A stretch of 64,000 nt of DNA from Candidatus Neomarinimicrobiota bacterium (GCA_022560655.1 JADFSS010000005.1:1-64000), one strand, 5' to 3'. Shown: positions 46,164 through 56,106, counted from the first letter of the stretch. The notes: generated from the sequence alone by a model not told the origin. Program-made: numbers and translations.

Positions 46164-47744
46164 GAAGATGTCCATGAGCGCGCCCACCAGCAACAGGCCG
46201 GCATTGAGCGCCAGCAGGAAGACCAGCTTGGAATGGATATGGGCCTGGACCCACGCCAATGCTCTGGTGGGTACCTCGGCGTCAACCAGGTAGCTGGTCA
46301 GGCCCATGGCCACTCCCAGGATGATAAGCACCCCGCCCACCAGGGTGGCGCAGTTCACCATGGTAGGGATGACCTGTCGGGTCAGCCGTAGGTCGCGATA
46401 GACGAAGACCTGGATGATAAAGGCATAGATGGCCGTGATGGCCGCTGTCTCCACCAGGGTGGCGATGCCGGCGAACAGCCCCACCAGCACAATCAGCGGC
46501 GTGAATACTTCCCATTTGGCCACCCACACCGACGCCAACGCCTCGCGCCATCGGAAAGGCGTGCGTCGGGATTGGCCCACCAGCCCTTGCCGGACTCCCC
46601 AGGCGGCCAGCAGAGCCATGAGCAACAGCCCCGGGAGGAGCCCCGCCAGGAAGAGCCGGTCAATGGGGGTTTGGGAACGGATGCCGTAGAGGATTACCGG
46701 CAGGCTGGGGGGAAACAGCAGGCCCAGCGAGCCCGAGGCTGTGAGCAGGCCGGTGGAAAAGTCTTTCGAGTAAGCCTCCTTCAAGAGCATGGGGAACAGG
46801 AGCCCGCCCATGGCGAGAATGGTGACGCCGGACCCCCCAGTGAATGAGGTAAAAAAGGCGCACACCAACACGGCCACCACCGGTGTTCCGCCCGGTATCC
46901 AGCCAAACCAGGCCCTGAAAACGCGTACCAGCCTCTGGGAGGCGCCGCCCTCGGCGAAAAAGAAGCCTGCCAGCGTAAACAGCGGAATGGTAGGCAGCAT
47001 GGGATGGACCACGATGCGGTAGGTCTCTGCAGGGATGGCCGCCAGCACGCCGCCCACATTCCAAAACAGCAGCACGGCGGCGCCACCCAGGATCACATAA
47101 ATGGGCGACCCCAGAATGACCGCCAGTAACAGTCCGGCGAAACCCACATAAAGGGCCGCGCCGCCCTGCCACTCCAGGCCCATACCCAGCCACGCCAGGA
47201 GTGCCACCCCCGCCACGACGATCAGCCGGTGGTCCCAGCGGCTGCTGCTGCGGCGCAGGAGCTGCCAGGCGATGACGGCGAAGCCCACCGGCATCACCGC
47301 CTGGGCCATCCAGACCTGGATCGGGCCGAGCACCGTCCGGGGGAAGGCCCGTTCCACGGCCACCAGGTGTAAGCTGGCCACCAGCAGGGCCACGGTGACG
47401 CCCACCGACACCACGCCCGCGAGAATCCCCGCCGCGGTGCTCCACCGTTCCGGCAGCCAGCTGCTGTCACCGGTAAGCGAAAGCAGACGCCCATCCCGCG
47501 CCGCCAGCATGGCCCCCACGAAGCCGATCCAGAGCGTGAGGTGCTGCACGGTGACGATGGATCCGCTGATGCCCGACCTGAACAGCTCACGCCAAATGAC
47601 CTCGGCCACGGGAAAGGTCACCATCACGGCCAATATGGTCACCAAGGTCCAATCCCCTGCGAGGTCAAGGCCGCGCCGGACCGTGCCACCGGCAGTGGCC
47701 GCATACTGCTTGAGGGTCAGGCAGTCCATGTCAGGGGCGCTCAC
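45882..47744 (-). CDS. TRAP transporter fused DctQ-DctM permease
   Basis: The product has 620 aa. The first 190 or so residues carry four helices of a DctQ-type small permease (VTILAVMVTFPVAEVIWREL and HLTLWIGFVGAMLAARDGRL). The rest is DctM: GGAAVLLFWNVGG, FTLAGFFFAEGGASQRLVRV, FTSFTGGSGVTILAMGGLLF, LLFPPSLPVILYGI and LGYLTPPVGMNLFLSSYRF. TRAP transporters take up small organic acids with a sodium gradient. The gene overlaps dctP upstream by 14 bp. Its C-terminal codons lie opposite the hydrolase run-on. Confidence 0.92.
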   Translation of the reverse strand: MSAPDMDCLTLKQYAATAGGTVRRGLDLAGDWTLVTILAVMVTFPVAEVIWRELFRSGISGSIVTVQHLTLWIGFVGAMLAARDGRLLSLTGDSSWLPERWSTAAGILAGVVSVGVTVALLVASLHLVAVERAFPRTVLGPIQVWMAQAVMPVGFAVIAWQLLRRSSSRWDHRLIVVAGVALLAWLGMGLEWQGGAALYVGFAGLLLAVILGSPIYVILGGAAVLLFWNVGGVLAAIPAETYRIVVHPMLPTIPLFTLAGFFFAEGGASQRLVRVFRAWFGWIPGGTPVVAVLVCAFFTSFTGGSGVTILAMGGLLFPMLLKEAYSKDFSTGLLTASGSLGLLFPPSLPVILYGIRSQTPIDRLFLAGLLPGLLLMALLAAWGVRQGLVGQSRRTPFRWREALASVWVAKWEVFTPLIVLVGLFAGIATLVETAAITAIYAFIIQVFVYRDLRLTRQVIPTMVNCATLVGGVLIILGVAMGLTSYLVDAEVPTRALAWVQAHIHSKLVFLLALNAGLLLVGALMDIFSAIIVVVPLIAPMGLAFGIDPVHLGIIFLVNLELGYLTPPVGMNLFLSSYRFEMPLPAVYRSVVPYLIILAVGVLLISYVPAITLTIPNLLGR

Positions 47745-48750
47745 GATCCATGCCGGGCAAGGCCCGCTTCAGCGCCTGCACCCGGTCATACATGGCGGTG
47801 TCCACCAGGGTGCCCCGCAATTGGCGGCCGTACGTGTCGATGAGGTCGTGCCACTCGGCCCGCTCACTGGGCGATAGATTTACCACGGTCAGCCCGTAGG
47901 TCTGCATGACGGCCACCGCGTCGGCGTCACTGTAGCGGATTTCATCCTTGATGCGTCGGGCCCGATTTTCGGCCGCCGCCAGCAGCCGGGGCCGCAGCTC
48001 CGCCGGGATGCGCTCCCACGCCGCACGGCTGATGATGATGGCGCCGGTGAGGGCCGCCCACGGCAGGTCGGTCATATACTTGGCGATGCCGAACCACTGG
48101 AAGGTGGCCACCGTAAGGGGCGAGCTGTCCACTGCGTCGATAAGGCCGGTCTGCAACCCCGGCAGCACGTCCACCGCCGACAGCGACACCGCCTGGAAAC
48201 GCGCCGCTTTCCACAGCCGGGGCGAGTGGGGGTCGCCGGCCCAGGTGAAAATGCGCTGCCGGCGCAGGTCGTCGGGGGTGCGCACCGGTTCACGGGTGAA
48301 CCAGTAGACCCAGCCCACATCGGCCCAGGCCAACACCATGAAGCCCTTGGCTTCGTAGCGGCTGCGCAGCTCCGGCTCCACCCGGGCCCTGATCCAGTCC
48401 AGTTCCTGGTAGTCTTTTACCAGCAGCGGCAGGGACAGGGCGTAGATGCCCCGGTCGATGTAGCTCAGCCCTTCGGCAGTGAGGGCGGCGGCTTGAATCT
48501 GGTTGATGCGCAGTTTCCGCACCATGTCGCTCTCGTCGCCCACGATGCCGCCGGCGTAGATCTTCAGCCGCACCTGCCCGCCCGACAGCTCCCGCCAGTC
48601 CTGGGCAATCTCCTCCAGGACCTGGTGCCAGGGCGACCCAGCGGGGGCTAGGGTCGCCAGTTTGATCGTCACGGGGCGCCCACCGGCTGCTGAGCCGCCC
48701 GTGGCAAGGAGGGCCCAACAGAGCGCCACGGACGGAGCTAGCTTAGCCAT
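47731..48750 (-). CDS. TRAP transporter substrate-binding protein DctP
   Basis: The product has 339 aa: a signal peptide, then VTIKLATLAPAGSPWHQVLE (the mature N-terminus), GGIVGDESDMVRKLRINQIQ, GWVYWFTREPVRTPDDLRRQ and 'SPLTVATFQWFGIAKYMTDL', which carry the ligand-binding cleft of DctP/TAXI-like proteins. It captures the substrate in the periplasm and hands it to the DctQM permease, whose gene follows. The upstream neighbour TatT suggests the 'TatAPT' type of system. Confidence 0.92.
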   Translation of the reverse strand: MAKLAPSVALCWALLATGGSAAGGRPVTIKLATLAPAGSPWHQVLEEIAQDWRELSGGQVRLKIYAGGIVGDESDMVRKLRINQIQAAALTAEGLSYIDRGIYALSLPLLVKDYQELDWIRARVEPELRSRYEAKGFMVLAWADVGWVYWFTREPVRTPDDLRRQRIFTWAGDPHSPRLWKAARFQAVSLSAVDVLPGLQTGLIDAVDSSPLTVATFQWFGIAKYMTDLPWAALTGAIIISRAAWERIPAELRPRLLAAAENRARRIKDEIRYSDADAVAVMQTYGLTVVNLSPSERAEWHDLIDTYGRQLRGTLVDTAMYDRVQALKRALPGMDRERP

Positions 48751-48767
48751 TTGTCACCACGGGAGGT

Positions 48768-49526
48768 TCACAGGATGAACAGGTCGTCCGCGCGCTGGAG
48801 CAGCCACCGTGCCCGCCGCCTGGCCAGGCGATTGGCCACTCCGCCCGCCTTGACCTCCAGCGCCCGCTCCAGCATCCGCACGAAAGTCTCCCGGTCCTGT
48901 TCCTGCACGCTGATGGACTCGCCGTAGCCCACAAAGAGGCTGACGCTGTTGCCCTGGGAATAGGTCAGGGCCCGTTCATAATAGTGCTTGGCCAGGGCCA
49001 GCGAGCCCCCCATCATGGCCGGCCGCCCCGCCTCGTACAGCATCAGTAGCTCGTAAGCGGCCCCGTCCAGGTAGCCGGGCTGGAGTTCCGTCACCCGGAA
49101 GGCCAGGGCGCCGATCTCGGGCAGCCGGATGAGCATTTCGGGGCGGTCCTTAAACACGCTGATGGCGGTCCCCAGGGCGGCGCCGGTCCAGTAGAGCAGG
49201 GGCACGTCCACCAGGGTCGTGACAGCCACCGCCTCGCCGGGGTTGCGGGACAGCTGGGCCGTGAAGCCGGGGTGCCGCCGCTCCAGGCGGGCCAGCCCCT
49301 GCTCCAGGGCACGCATATAATGCCTGCCCGCCCGCTTGCGCAGAGCTCTGGCCCGCTGCAGATCTTCGCCCTGTACCCGCTCGGCGCGGAGCGCCAGAAA
49401 GGCATAGGCGTAGCTGATGCGCAAGGCCGTGGGCCGGTGGGCCGTGCGTGGTCCGGCACAGCCGGTTGCCAGGAGCGCAAGAGCCATGATCAAGGGGGCG
49501 TGAGCGGACGAACGGAGGGGCCACAT
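48768..49526 (-). CDS. tatT: TRAP-associated lipoprotein TatT
   Basis: The product has about 252 aa from the ATG at 49526; this start puts a lipobox LLATGC at the end of a hydrophobic signal, whereas an earlier in-frame start at 49640 would bury it. The mature protein is helical with TPR-like repeats: LALRAERVQGEDLQRARALR, LARLERRHPGFTAQLSRNPG and a C-terminal 'LAKHYYERALTYSQGNSVSL'. These features fit the TatT component family, which forms trimers beside DctP-like proteins in Treponema and relatives. Transcribed ahead of dctP with a 17-bp gap. Confidence 0.82.
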   Translation of the reverse strand: MWPLRSSAHAPLIMALALLATGCAGPRTAHRPTALRISYAYAFLALRAERVQGEDLQRARALRKRAGRHYMRALEQGLARLERRHPGFTAQLSRNPGEAVAVTTLVDVPLLYWTGAALGTAISVFKDRPEMLIRLPEIGALAFRVTELQPGYLDGAAYELLMLYEAGRPAMMGGSLALAKHYYERALTYSQGNSVSLFVGYGESISVQEQDRETFVRMLERALEVKAGGVANRLARRRARWLLQRADDLFIL

Positions 49527-49639
49527 CGCGGCGGGAATGTAGGCCAGCCAGCGGAACGGAAAAAGGAAAAGGTGGGGCCCACGGAAGGGCGCCCCATCAG
49601 CCCTAGCCATTGGCCCCCCGCCCGTGTAACTTTTCCGCA

Positions 49640-50749
49640 ATGAACCGCATTTTCGGTTGGCTCCTGATGGTGTCCGTGGCTGGGGGCCAGACCGCCTACG
49701 CCCGTCACGATGCCTTGGCCTTCAAGGCTGTCTACCACCCGCCCCTGGACACCCTCACCATGGCCCGCTACTGGGACGGCACGGCGGTGCACAGTGAAGC
49801 CATGTACAACGGCGACGGCAGCTGGGGGCTGGGCTACGCTGACTGGCCCACTCGGCCCTACCCCGCCGATCACCCGCTGGTGCGCGTGTCGGCTCGCCAC
49901 GTCATGGGGCTGCTGCAGCTGCTGGAGGCTGGACTGGCCGACTCGGTGACGGTGGACCGCATCGGTCTGGGACTCAACTGGCTGCTCATGCGGCAGGTGG
50001 ACGAGGGCGCCTGGCCGCTCTACTCCACCAACCGGGGCGTGGTTTCGGTGAACAGCGTCATCCCCACGGCGCTGGCCGGTCGCGCCCTGAGCCTGGGCTA
50101 CCGGGTGCTGGACAATCCCCGCTATGTGCTGGCCGCCCAGCGCGCCCTGGACTGGCTACAGGCCCGTCCGCAGGACGATTCGCCCTACCATCATGGGCTG
50201 GTCCTGGCGGCCGTCCTGGAGCACTACCGGGCGACCCATGAAGTGCAGCTGGTTAAGCGCGCCCTGGACGGAGGGCTGCTCATCATCAACCGGCAACTGC
50301 CCAACGGCAGCTGGAGCGACCCCGGGCCGCTATCCAGCGATCGTCACGCCATCATTACCGAGGCGCTGCTGTCGCTGGAAGAAGCGCTGGTGGAAGACCA
50401 CCCTCAGCGCCGGCGGGTGCGGGGCGCTGTCACCGCCGGATTGAACTATCTCCTCGAGAATCAGTTAGAGGATGGGAATTTCGCCTCAGGACCGATGGAA
50501 CTGGCCGCCTACCAGGTGCCCACATTCGAGCTGGTGGCCCTGGTCCTGGCCCGTAACGTGCGGGGCATGCCCGAGTTCGATATGATTCTGACGGGAGCGG
50601 TGCGGTCGCTGAACGGCCACCCCTCCAATCTCGGCGTGCTCTGGCGGGGAACACAGGATGGCCGCTTTCTGGCCATGGCCCAGGCGCTGATCTGGTTCAC
50701 CCAGACCCAGGTCGCCAGCGACCAGCCCACCGTCCCCGGCAGCGATTGA
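49640..50749 (+). CDS. Secreted alpha/alpha-toroid protein of unknown function
   Basis: The product has about 369 aa from the ATG at 49640, chosen because it opens a signal peptide (MNRIFGWLLMVSVAGG, then QTAYA). The body has repeated helix pairs with VDEGAWPLYSTNRGVVSVNS, LAAQRALDWLQARPQDDSPY, IINRQLPNGSWSDPGPLSSD and LNYLLENQLEDGNFASGPME. Such 'Q...dG.W' repeats are typical of alpha/alpha-toroid folds (terpene cyclase and prenyltransferase-like, also alpha-2-macroglobulin). No catalytic DxDD or QW set is evident, so the role is open. Divergent from tatT. Confidence 0.65.
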   Translation: MNRIFGWLLMVSVAGGQTAYARHDALAFKAVYHPPLDTLTMARYWDGTAVHSEAMYNGDGSWGLGYADWPTRPYPADHPLVRVSARHVMGLLQLLEAGLADSVTVDRIGLGLNWLLMRQVDEGAWPLYSTNRGVVSVNSVIPTALAGRALSLGYRVLDNPRYVLAAQRALDWLQARPQDDSPYHHGLVLAAVLEHYRATHEVQLVKRALDGGLLIINRQLPNGSWSDPGPLSSDRHAIITEALLSLEEALVEDHPQRRRVRGAVTAGLNYLLENQLEDGNFASGPMELAAYQVPTFELVALVLARNVRGMPEFDMILTGAVRSLNGHPSNLGVLWRGTQDGRFLAMAQALIWFTQTQVASDQPTVPGSD

Positions 50750-50751
50750 AT

Positions 50752-52077
50752 ATGACCACTAAGTCCCACGACCCCTCCCTCTTTCAACAGGGGGACCAGC
50801 ACAACCTGCCGCCGCTGGCCGACCGGGTGCGCCCCACCACCCTGGAGGACTTCGTGGGCCACGAGGAGCTGCTGGGGCCCGGCCGCCTGTTGCAAAAGGC
50901 GCTGGAGACCGACACGCTCTTCTCGCTGGTCTTCTGGGGCCCGCCCGGCTCCGGGAAGACCACCCTGGCCAAGCTGCTGGCACGGCACTCCCAGGCCGCG
51001 TTCCACGAGTTCTCCGCAGTAGCGGCGGGAGTCAAGGACATCCGTGCCATCCTGGAGCTGGGCAGGAGCAATCGTGAGCTGGGGCGCCGGACCATTCTGT
51101 TTATCGATGAGATTCATCGCTTTAACAAGGCCCAGCAGGACACTCTGCTGCACGCGGTGGAGGACGGCACCATCATTTTCATTGGCGCCACGACGGAGAA
51201 CCCCAGCTTCGAGGTGATCGGCCCGCTGCTCTCCCGCAGCCGCGTCATCCGTCTGCCGCCCTATACCCCCCCGCAGCTGACGGTCATGCTGGACCGCGCC
51301 CTGGCAGAGGATATCGTCCTGTCCCGGAAGGAGATCGCCCTTGATGAGGGGGTCAAAACCTTGCTGGTGGATTCCGCCGGTGGCGACGCCCGTAAGATGT
51401 TCAATGCCCTGGATATTGCCGTGGGGCAGCAGGGCGCCGCTGAGCGTATCACACTCACCAAGGCTGCCGTCGAAGAGGCCCTCCAGCAGCGCAGCCTGCT
51501 GTACGACCGGGCCGGCGACTACCATTACGACACTATTTCGGCGTTCATCAAATCGGTACGGGGCAGCGACCCCGATGCCGCCATCTACTGGCTGGCCGTC
51601 ATGGTGGAAGGGGGCGAGAAGCCCGAGTTCATGGCCCGGCGGCTGGTTATCCTGGCCTCGGAAGACATCGGTAACGCCGATCCCCAGGCCCTGGTGCTGG
51701 CCACCAGCGGGATGCAGGCCGTCCATCTGGTGGGCATGCCGGAGGCGGCGCTTATCCTGGCCCAGGTCACTACCTATCTGGCGTCGGCGCCCAAGAGCAA
51801 TGCGGCCCATGCCGCCCTCCAAGGGGCCACCCAGCGGGTGCGGGCCGACGGGGCCCAGACCGTGCCCCTGCCGTTGCGCAACGCCCCCACCGACCTCATG
51901 GCCGCGGAGGGCTACGGCAAGGACTACGCCTATCCCCACAATGAGCCCGGGCACTTCGTCGCGGCCGACTATTTCCCCGCCGGGATGGCTGCGGAGGCGT
52001 TCTACCGGCCCACCGATCAGGGCCATGAGCAATTCATCCGGCAGCGGCTGGAGAAGCTGTGGGGCGGCCGCTACTAG
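50752..52077 (+). CDS. rarA: Replication-associated recombination protein RarA
   Basis: The product has about 441 aa from the ATG at 50752; an in-frame TTG two codons earlier is also possible. It is an AAA+ clamp-loader-like ATPase: LADRVRPTTLEDFVGHEELL, Walker A FWGPPGSGKTTLAKLLARHS, Walker B 'TILFIDEIHRFNKAQQDTLL', ATTENPSFEV and SVRGSDPDAAIYWLAVMVEG. It is the bacterial Mgs1/WRNIP1 homologue acting at stalled forks. It overlaps lptD by 19 bp. Confidence 0.95.
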   Translation: MTTKSHDPSLFQQGDQHNLPPLADRVRPTTLEDFVGHEELLGPGRLLQKALETDTLFSLVFWGPPGSGKTTLAKLLARHSQAAFHEFSAVAAGVKDIRAILELGRSNRELGRRTILFIDEIHRFNKAQQDTLLHAVEDGTIIFIGATTENPSFEVIGPLLSRSRVIRLPPYTPPQLTVMLDRALAEDIVLSRKEIALDEGVKTLLVDSAGGDARKMFNALDIAVGQQGAAERITLTKAAVEEALQQRSLLYDRAGDYHYDTISAFIKSVRGSDPDAAIYWLAVMVEGGEKPEFMARRLVILASEDIGNADPQALVLATSGMQAVHLVGMPEAALILAQVTTYLASAPKSNAAHAALQGATQRVRADGAQTVPLPLRNAPTDLMAAEGYGKDYAYPHNEPGHFVAADYFPAGMAAEAFYRPTDQGHEQFIRQRLEKLWGGRY

Positions 52078-55000
52078 TTCTACTGCTGCTGGGGGCGCTG
52101 GGCAGCCCCGCCCGGCCCGCAGCCCCGGACGAGCGCCTGCGCCTGCTATCGGCCGACCTGCTCGAGCGCACCGGCGCAGGCGGACGCGAGCGGGAGATAC
52201 TGTCCGGCAACGTCCGCTTCCAGAAGGGGGCCATGACCCTCAACACCGACCGGGCGGTCTTTTTCCGCAAGGCCGATCGCACCCACCTCTCGGGGAACGT
52301 CATCATGATCCGCCCCGGTGAGCGCCTCACCTGCGACTCGCTCGTGTTCCACAATCCTGATGACCGGCTCCACGCCTTGGGAAACGTCCGGTTTGAGCAG
52401 GGGGATCAAATTATCACCTGCCGGGAGCTGACCTACTGGACCGAACTCGATTCAGGCGAGGCGCTGCGGAATGTCACCATGATACAGGGCCTCCGCCGGC
52501 TCGATGCCCAGGAGTTCCGCTATGTGAAAACCGATGGCCTGCGCGGGGCCTCTTTTGATGCCACGGGTGGCGTCTCCCTTGTGGAAGCGGACCGCCGCGT
52601 GACGGCCCAGCGCATGACCTATCGCGACCTTGCCGGGCTGCTGGACCTCCGTGGCGACGCCGAAATCAAAGAAGCTGACCGGGAATTGCGCGGCGCCCAC
52701 ATTCGCATGACCTACGAGGATGATGAATTGCGGCGGTCGCTGGTGGAGGATGGCGCCGAGGCCACTGCCGTCATTCGGGGCTATCTCTCAGCCCCGCCCA
52801 GCGACTGGCAGGAGTTTATCGATCTTTTCACCAGCCGCATGATGGTGGCCGATTTCAGCGGGGACCGTCTGGCCCGCTTGCAGCTGCTGGGCATGGCTTC
52901 GTCCCTGTACCACGTGGTTGAGGACTCCGTGCTTCAGGGGGTCAATCATGCTTCCGGCGATACCCTGACCCTCCGCTTCGACCAGGACAGCAAGCTGGTG
53001 CGGATTACCGTTAAAGGGGGCGCCCGGGGCCGCTTCGAGCCACGACGCGGCAACTCCGATGTCGATACGGTGGTCGTTTACCGCGCCGAGTACATCGACT
53101 ACGATATCGCGGGAGAAGTGACCTACCTGGAGCGCGGTGCCCGCGTGGACTACAAGGAGAACGGCCTGGCCGCCGGGCATCTTGAGGTCACCTGGCAGGA
53201 CAACCTGCTGCGCGCCGAGGGGGCCTTCGATGAGCGGCCCACCCTCTATCAGACCGGACGGGAGCCCATGTATGGCGACGTCATGGAGTTCAACCTGCTC
53301 ACCGAGGCCGGGCGCGTGGTCAGGGGGCGCACCCAGCTGGAGAACGGGCACTACCACGGGGAGCTGGTGCACCGCTACCCCGATGACATCTTCTATGTTC
53401 AGCGCAGCCTTTACACCACCTGCAGCCTGGACCGGCCCCATTTCTATTTCGCTGCCCGCCGCATGAAAATGCTCCAGGGCGATAAGGTTATCGCCAAGCC
53501 CATCATCCTGTACCTGATGGACGTGCCGGTGTTGGGGCTGCCGTTTGTGGTCTTTCCCAACGAGTCGGGGGGCCGGCGCAGCGGCTGGATCATGCCCAGC
53601 TACGGCAACAGCAGCCGCGATGGCCGTTACCTGGAAGGCCTGGGCTATTTCCGGGCGCTGGGCCCCTACCTGGACGCCACGGGCTGGGTGGACCTCTTTG
53701 ACCAAAAAGGCGTGCGTACCCGGGGGCGCTTCAGGTACAACCGGCGCTATCGATTTAGCGGCCAGCTGGATGCCACCGCCTTCCGGCTCGTGGATGACGA
53801 CAATATCGCCAACCTGTTCACGCAGCAAGTATCCACCAAGTGGAGCGCCGCCTGGCGGCACAACCACACCATCGATCCCACCCAGCGGCTCAATGTGAAC
53901 GTCCGCTTCGTGTCCGACCCCGGCATCTTTCGCCAGCACGGGCTGGACCGTCGAACGAGGCTCACCCAGCAGGCCGTGTCCAACGCCAGCTACAGCAAGA
54001 GCTGGCCGGGGTCGCCCACCCGCTTTACCCTGGCCTTCCAGGAGCGCTACGATCTCCAGGCGCAGGGCCGCCTCGACACCCGTCCCGACAGCCTGGGCCA
54101 ACGCATTCAGGAGAAGTCCCGCGTCCTCCCCCGGCTCACCCTGGGCCGCAACCGCAGCGCTCTGCTCAAACCGGCCAAGGGGGCGGCGCCCCGCTGGTAT
54201 CACAACTTCTACTGGTCCTTCAACGGCAGCCTGAATAACCTCCAGAGCGTGTTCTGGGAGGCTGAGACCCTTGGTGTGGGTCCCGACTCGCTCTTCTGGC
54301 CGAAACCCGGCGAGCATCAGACGTCGAACCGGACCTGGGCGCGGAACAGATACAGTATCCAGGCCCAGCAGAACCTGCTCCGCTACGTCAACATGAACCT
54401 CAGCCTGGGCATCAATCAGGACATCACCCCCAGCTTTCGGCGAGCCGCTTTCGATGCCAGCGGGGAATTCCTCAGGGATTCCAAGAACGCCATCATTTAC
54501 GATGAAATCGACGAATTCGCGCTGCGCCATACCGGCCGGGTTTCCCTGTCGGCCCGTACCACGGTGTACGGCCTGTTGCCCATCAATATCGGTTCGCTGG
54601 AATCGGTGCGCCACGTCATCAAGCCGTCCGTCTCCTACAGCTTTAGCCCCGATTTTTCCCGGCCCCTGCTGGGCTACGATTTTGGCTATTTCCAGCGTAG
54701 CATCAGTGGAGCAGTGTTCGACCGCTTCCAGGGGTCCCCTGTAAGCCGCACGCCCAGCGGGGAGAGCCAGTCTATCAGCATGTCCGTATCCAACCTGTTT
54801 CAGGCCAAGCGGATCATCGACGGGGAGGAGGTCAAGACCAACCTCCTCACCTGGAATCTGGGCAGCAGCTACAATTTCACCGCCGACAGCCTCAAGCTGG
54901 CCCCCATTCGATCCAGTTTCCGCTCGCCCTTCCTGCAAAAATTGCGCTTGGACATCTCACTGGAGCACGATTTTTACCGCCGGGATGCCAACAACCGCCG

Positions 55001-55541
55001 CCTCAACCAGCTCCTCTCAGTGCCGCGGCTCTCACGCGTGAATGCCAGCTCCACCCTGCGGCTGGCTGGCGAGCGCTTTTTTCGGGCCGGGAAACCACCG
55101 CCGGAGGAGTTGGACACGGTGGCCGACTCGCTCCAGGCCGAAGACGAGCTGGAGGGGCAGTTCTCGCTCCGCCGCCGGGTGCTGGAACCCACCATGGCCA
55201 CGGGAAATCTGTGGGAAGCGACCCTGCGGCTGCGCTACAGCCTGAACCCCGCCCTCGATGCTCCCCGCCGTGAATCGTTCCGGCTGGACGGAGATTTCAA
55301 GATCAATATCGGGCCCGGCTGGAAGCTGCGCTATACTGCGCACTTCGACGCCCTCAAGCAGGAACTCATCGGCCACGACCTGCAGCTGTATCGCCAGCTG
55401 CACTGCTGGGAGTTCGCCTTCAGCTGGACACCCTCAGGGTTTGGGCGGGGTTTTCTGCTGCGCATTAACGTCCGGGATGCCGACCTCAAGGATATCAAGT
55501 ATGAGTCCCGGGGAGGCCAGCAAAGTTTCTTTGGCGTGTAA
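52059..55541 (+). CDS. lptD: LPS-assembly outer-membrane protein LptD
   Basis: The product has 1160 aa, at the long end for LptD, from a GTG start. A signal peptide (RPLLVLLLLGALGSPA) is followed by several OstA/LptA-like beta-jellyroll repeats (REREILSGNVRFQKGAMTLN, ALGNVRFEQGDQIITCRELT and others). The LptD barrel then begins YTTCSLDRPHFYFAARRMKM and continues PVLGLPFVVFPNESGGRRSG, with a strand-rich C-terminus ending RGGQQSFFGV. The extended periplasmic part is typical of FCB-type LptD. It inserts lipopolysaccharide into the outer membrane. The SurA-like protein of this window would be its periplasmic chaperone. Confidence 0.92.
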   Translation: MGRPLLVLLLLGALGSPARPAAPDERLRLLSADLLERTGAGGREREILSGNVRFQKGAMTLNTDRAVFFRKADRTHLSGNVIMIRPGERLTCDSLVFHNPDDRLHALGNVRFEQGDQIITCRELTYWTELDSGEALRNVTMIQGLRRLDAQEFRYVKTDGLRGASFDATGGVSLVEADRRVTAQRMTYRDLAGLLDLRGDAEIKEADRELRGAHIRMTYEDDELRRSLVEDGAEATAVIRGYLSAPPSDWQEFIDLFTSRMMVADFSGDRLARLQLLGMASSLYHVVEDSVLQGVNHASGDTLTLRFDQDSKLVRITVKGGARGRFEPRRGNSDVDTVVVYRAEYIDYDIAGEVTYLERGARVDYKENGLAAGHLEVTWQDNLLRAEGAFDERPTLYQTGREPMYGDVMEFNLLTEAGRVVRGRTQLENGHYHGELVHRYPDDIFYVQRSLYTTCSLDRPHFYFAARRMKMLQGDKVIAKPIILYLMDVPVLGLPFVVFPNESGGRRSGWIMPSYGNSSRDGRYLEGLGYFRALGPYLDATGWVDLFDQKGVRTRGRFRYNRRYRFSGQLDATAFRLVDDDNIANLFTQQVSTKWSAAWRHNHTIDPTQRLNVNVRFVSDPGIFRQHGLDRRTRLTQQAVSNASYSKSWPGSPTRFTLAFQERYDLQAQGRLDTRPDSLGQRIQEKSRVLPRLTLGRNRSALLKPAKGAAPRWYHNFYWSFNGSLNNLQSVFWEAETLGVGPDSLFWPKPGEHQTSNRTWARNRYSIQAQQNLLRYVNMNLSLGINQDITPSFRRAAFDASGEFLRDSKNAIIYDEIDEFALRHTGRVSLSARTTVYGLLPINIGSLESVRHVIKPSVSYSFSPDFSRPLLGYDFGYFQRSISGAVFDRFQGSPVSRTPSGESQSISMSVSNLFQAKRIIDGEEVKTNLLTWNLGSSYNFTADSLKLAPIRSSFRSPFLQKLRLDISLEHDFYRRDANNRRLNQLLSVPRLSRVNASSTLRLAGERFFRAGKPPPEELDTVADSLQAEDELEGQFSLRRRVLEPTMATGNLWEATLRLRYSLNPALDAPRRESFRLDGDFKINIGPGWKLRYTAHFDALKQELIGHDLQLYRQLHCWEFAFSWTPSGFGRGFLLRINVRDADLKDIKYESRGGQQSFFGV

Positions 55542-55626
55542 GCGCTGGTCCCCCGGCCGGAGAATTTCGCCGCGCGATCAAAACACTTGAAATTGAGCTG
55601 GATTGAGACAAACTTCGCCCGCGCAG

Positions 55627-56106
55627 ATGAGTAGCATCGCATCCCACCTCTCCGAGGAGCTTATCGTCCTGCCCATGCGCGCCACCGGCAGGGAAGGCGC
55701 TCTCAGGGAATTGCTCATGCCCCTGCAGATGCTGCACATCATTGACGCGTCCGATGCCACCCTCGATTCCATCCTTAAGCGCGAACGCCGCATGAGCACC
55801 GGTGTGGGCAAAGGGGTGGCGCTGCCCCACGGCCTCAGTCCCAACGTGAAGGACCTGGCCCTGGTGGTGGGCATCTCTCCCGGGGGCATCGATTTCAAGG
55901 CCGTTGACGGTGCCCTGTGCCACATCTTTGTGCTGCTGGTTAGCCCCGCGGATCAGCCCGACAGCCATCTCAAGACCCTGGGCCGCATCAGCAAGCTCCT
56001 GGGCGAGAGTGATCTGCGTAGCGCGCTCTTGGACAGCGAAACTGCGGGGCAGGTTATCTCAACGCTGCAGGCGTGGGACTCCCCCCCCGATGAAATGCCC
56101 ATCTAG
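55627..56106 (+). CDS. PTS EIIA-like (PtsN) regulatory protein
   Basis: The product has about 159 aa from the ATG at 55627; a TTG at 55603 is an alternative. It has the fructose/nitrogen-type EIIA fold: MSTGVGKGVALPHGLSPNVK with phospho-acceptor His68, and 'AVDGALCHIFVLLVSPADQP'. Stand-alone EIIA proteins of this type are regulators rather than sugar carriers, often with a nearby NPr. Between lptD and hisS; no other PTS genes are visible in the window. Confidence 0.82.
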   Translation: MSSIASHLSEELIVLPMRATGREGALRELLMPLQMLHIIDASDATLDSILKRERRMSTGVGKGVALPHGLSPNVKDLALVVGISPGGIDFKAVDGALCHIFVLLVSPADQPDSHLKTLGRISKLLGESDLRSALLDSETAGQVISTLQAWDSPPDEMPI

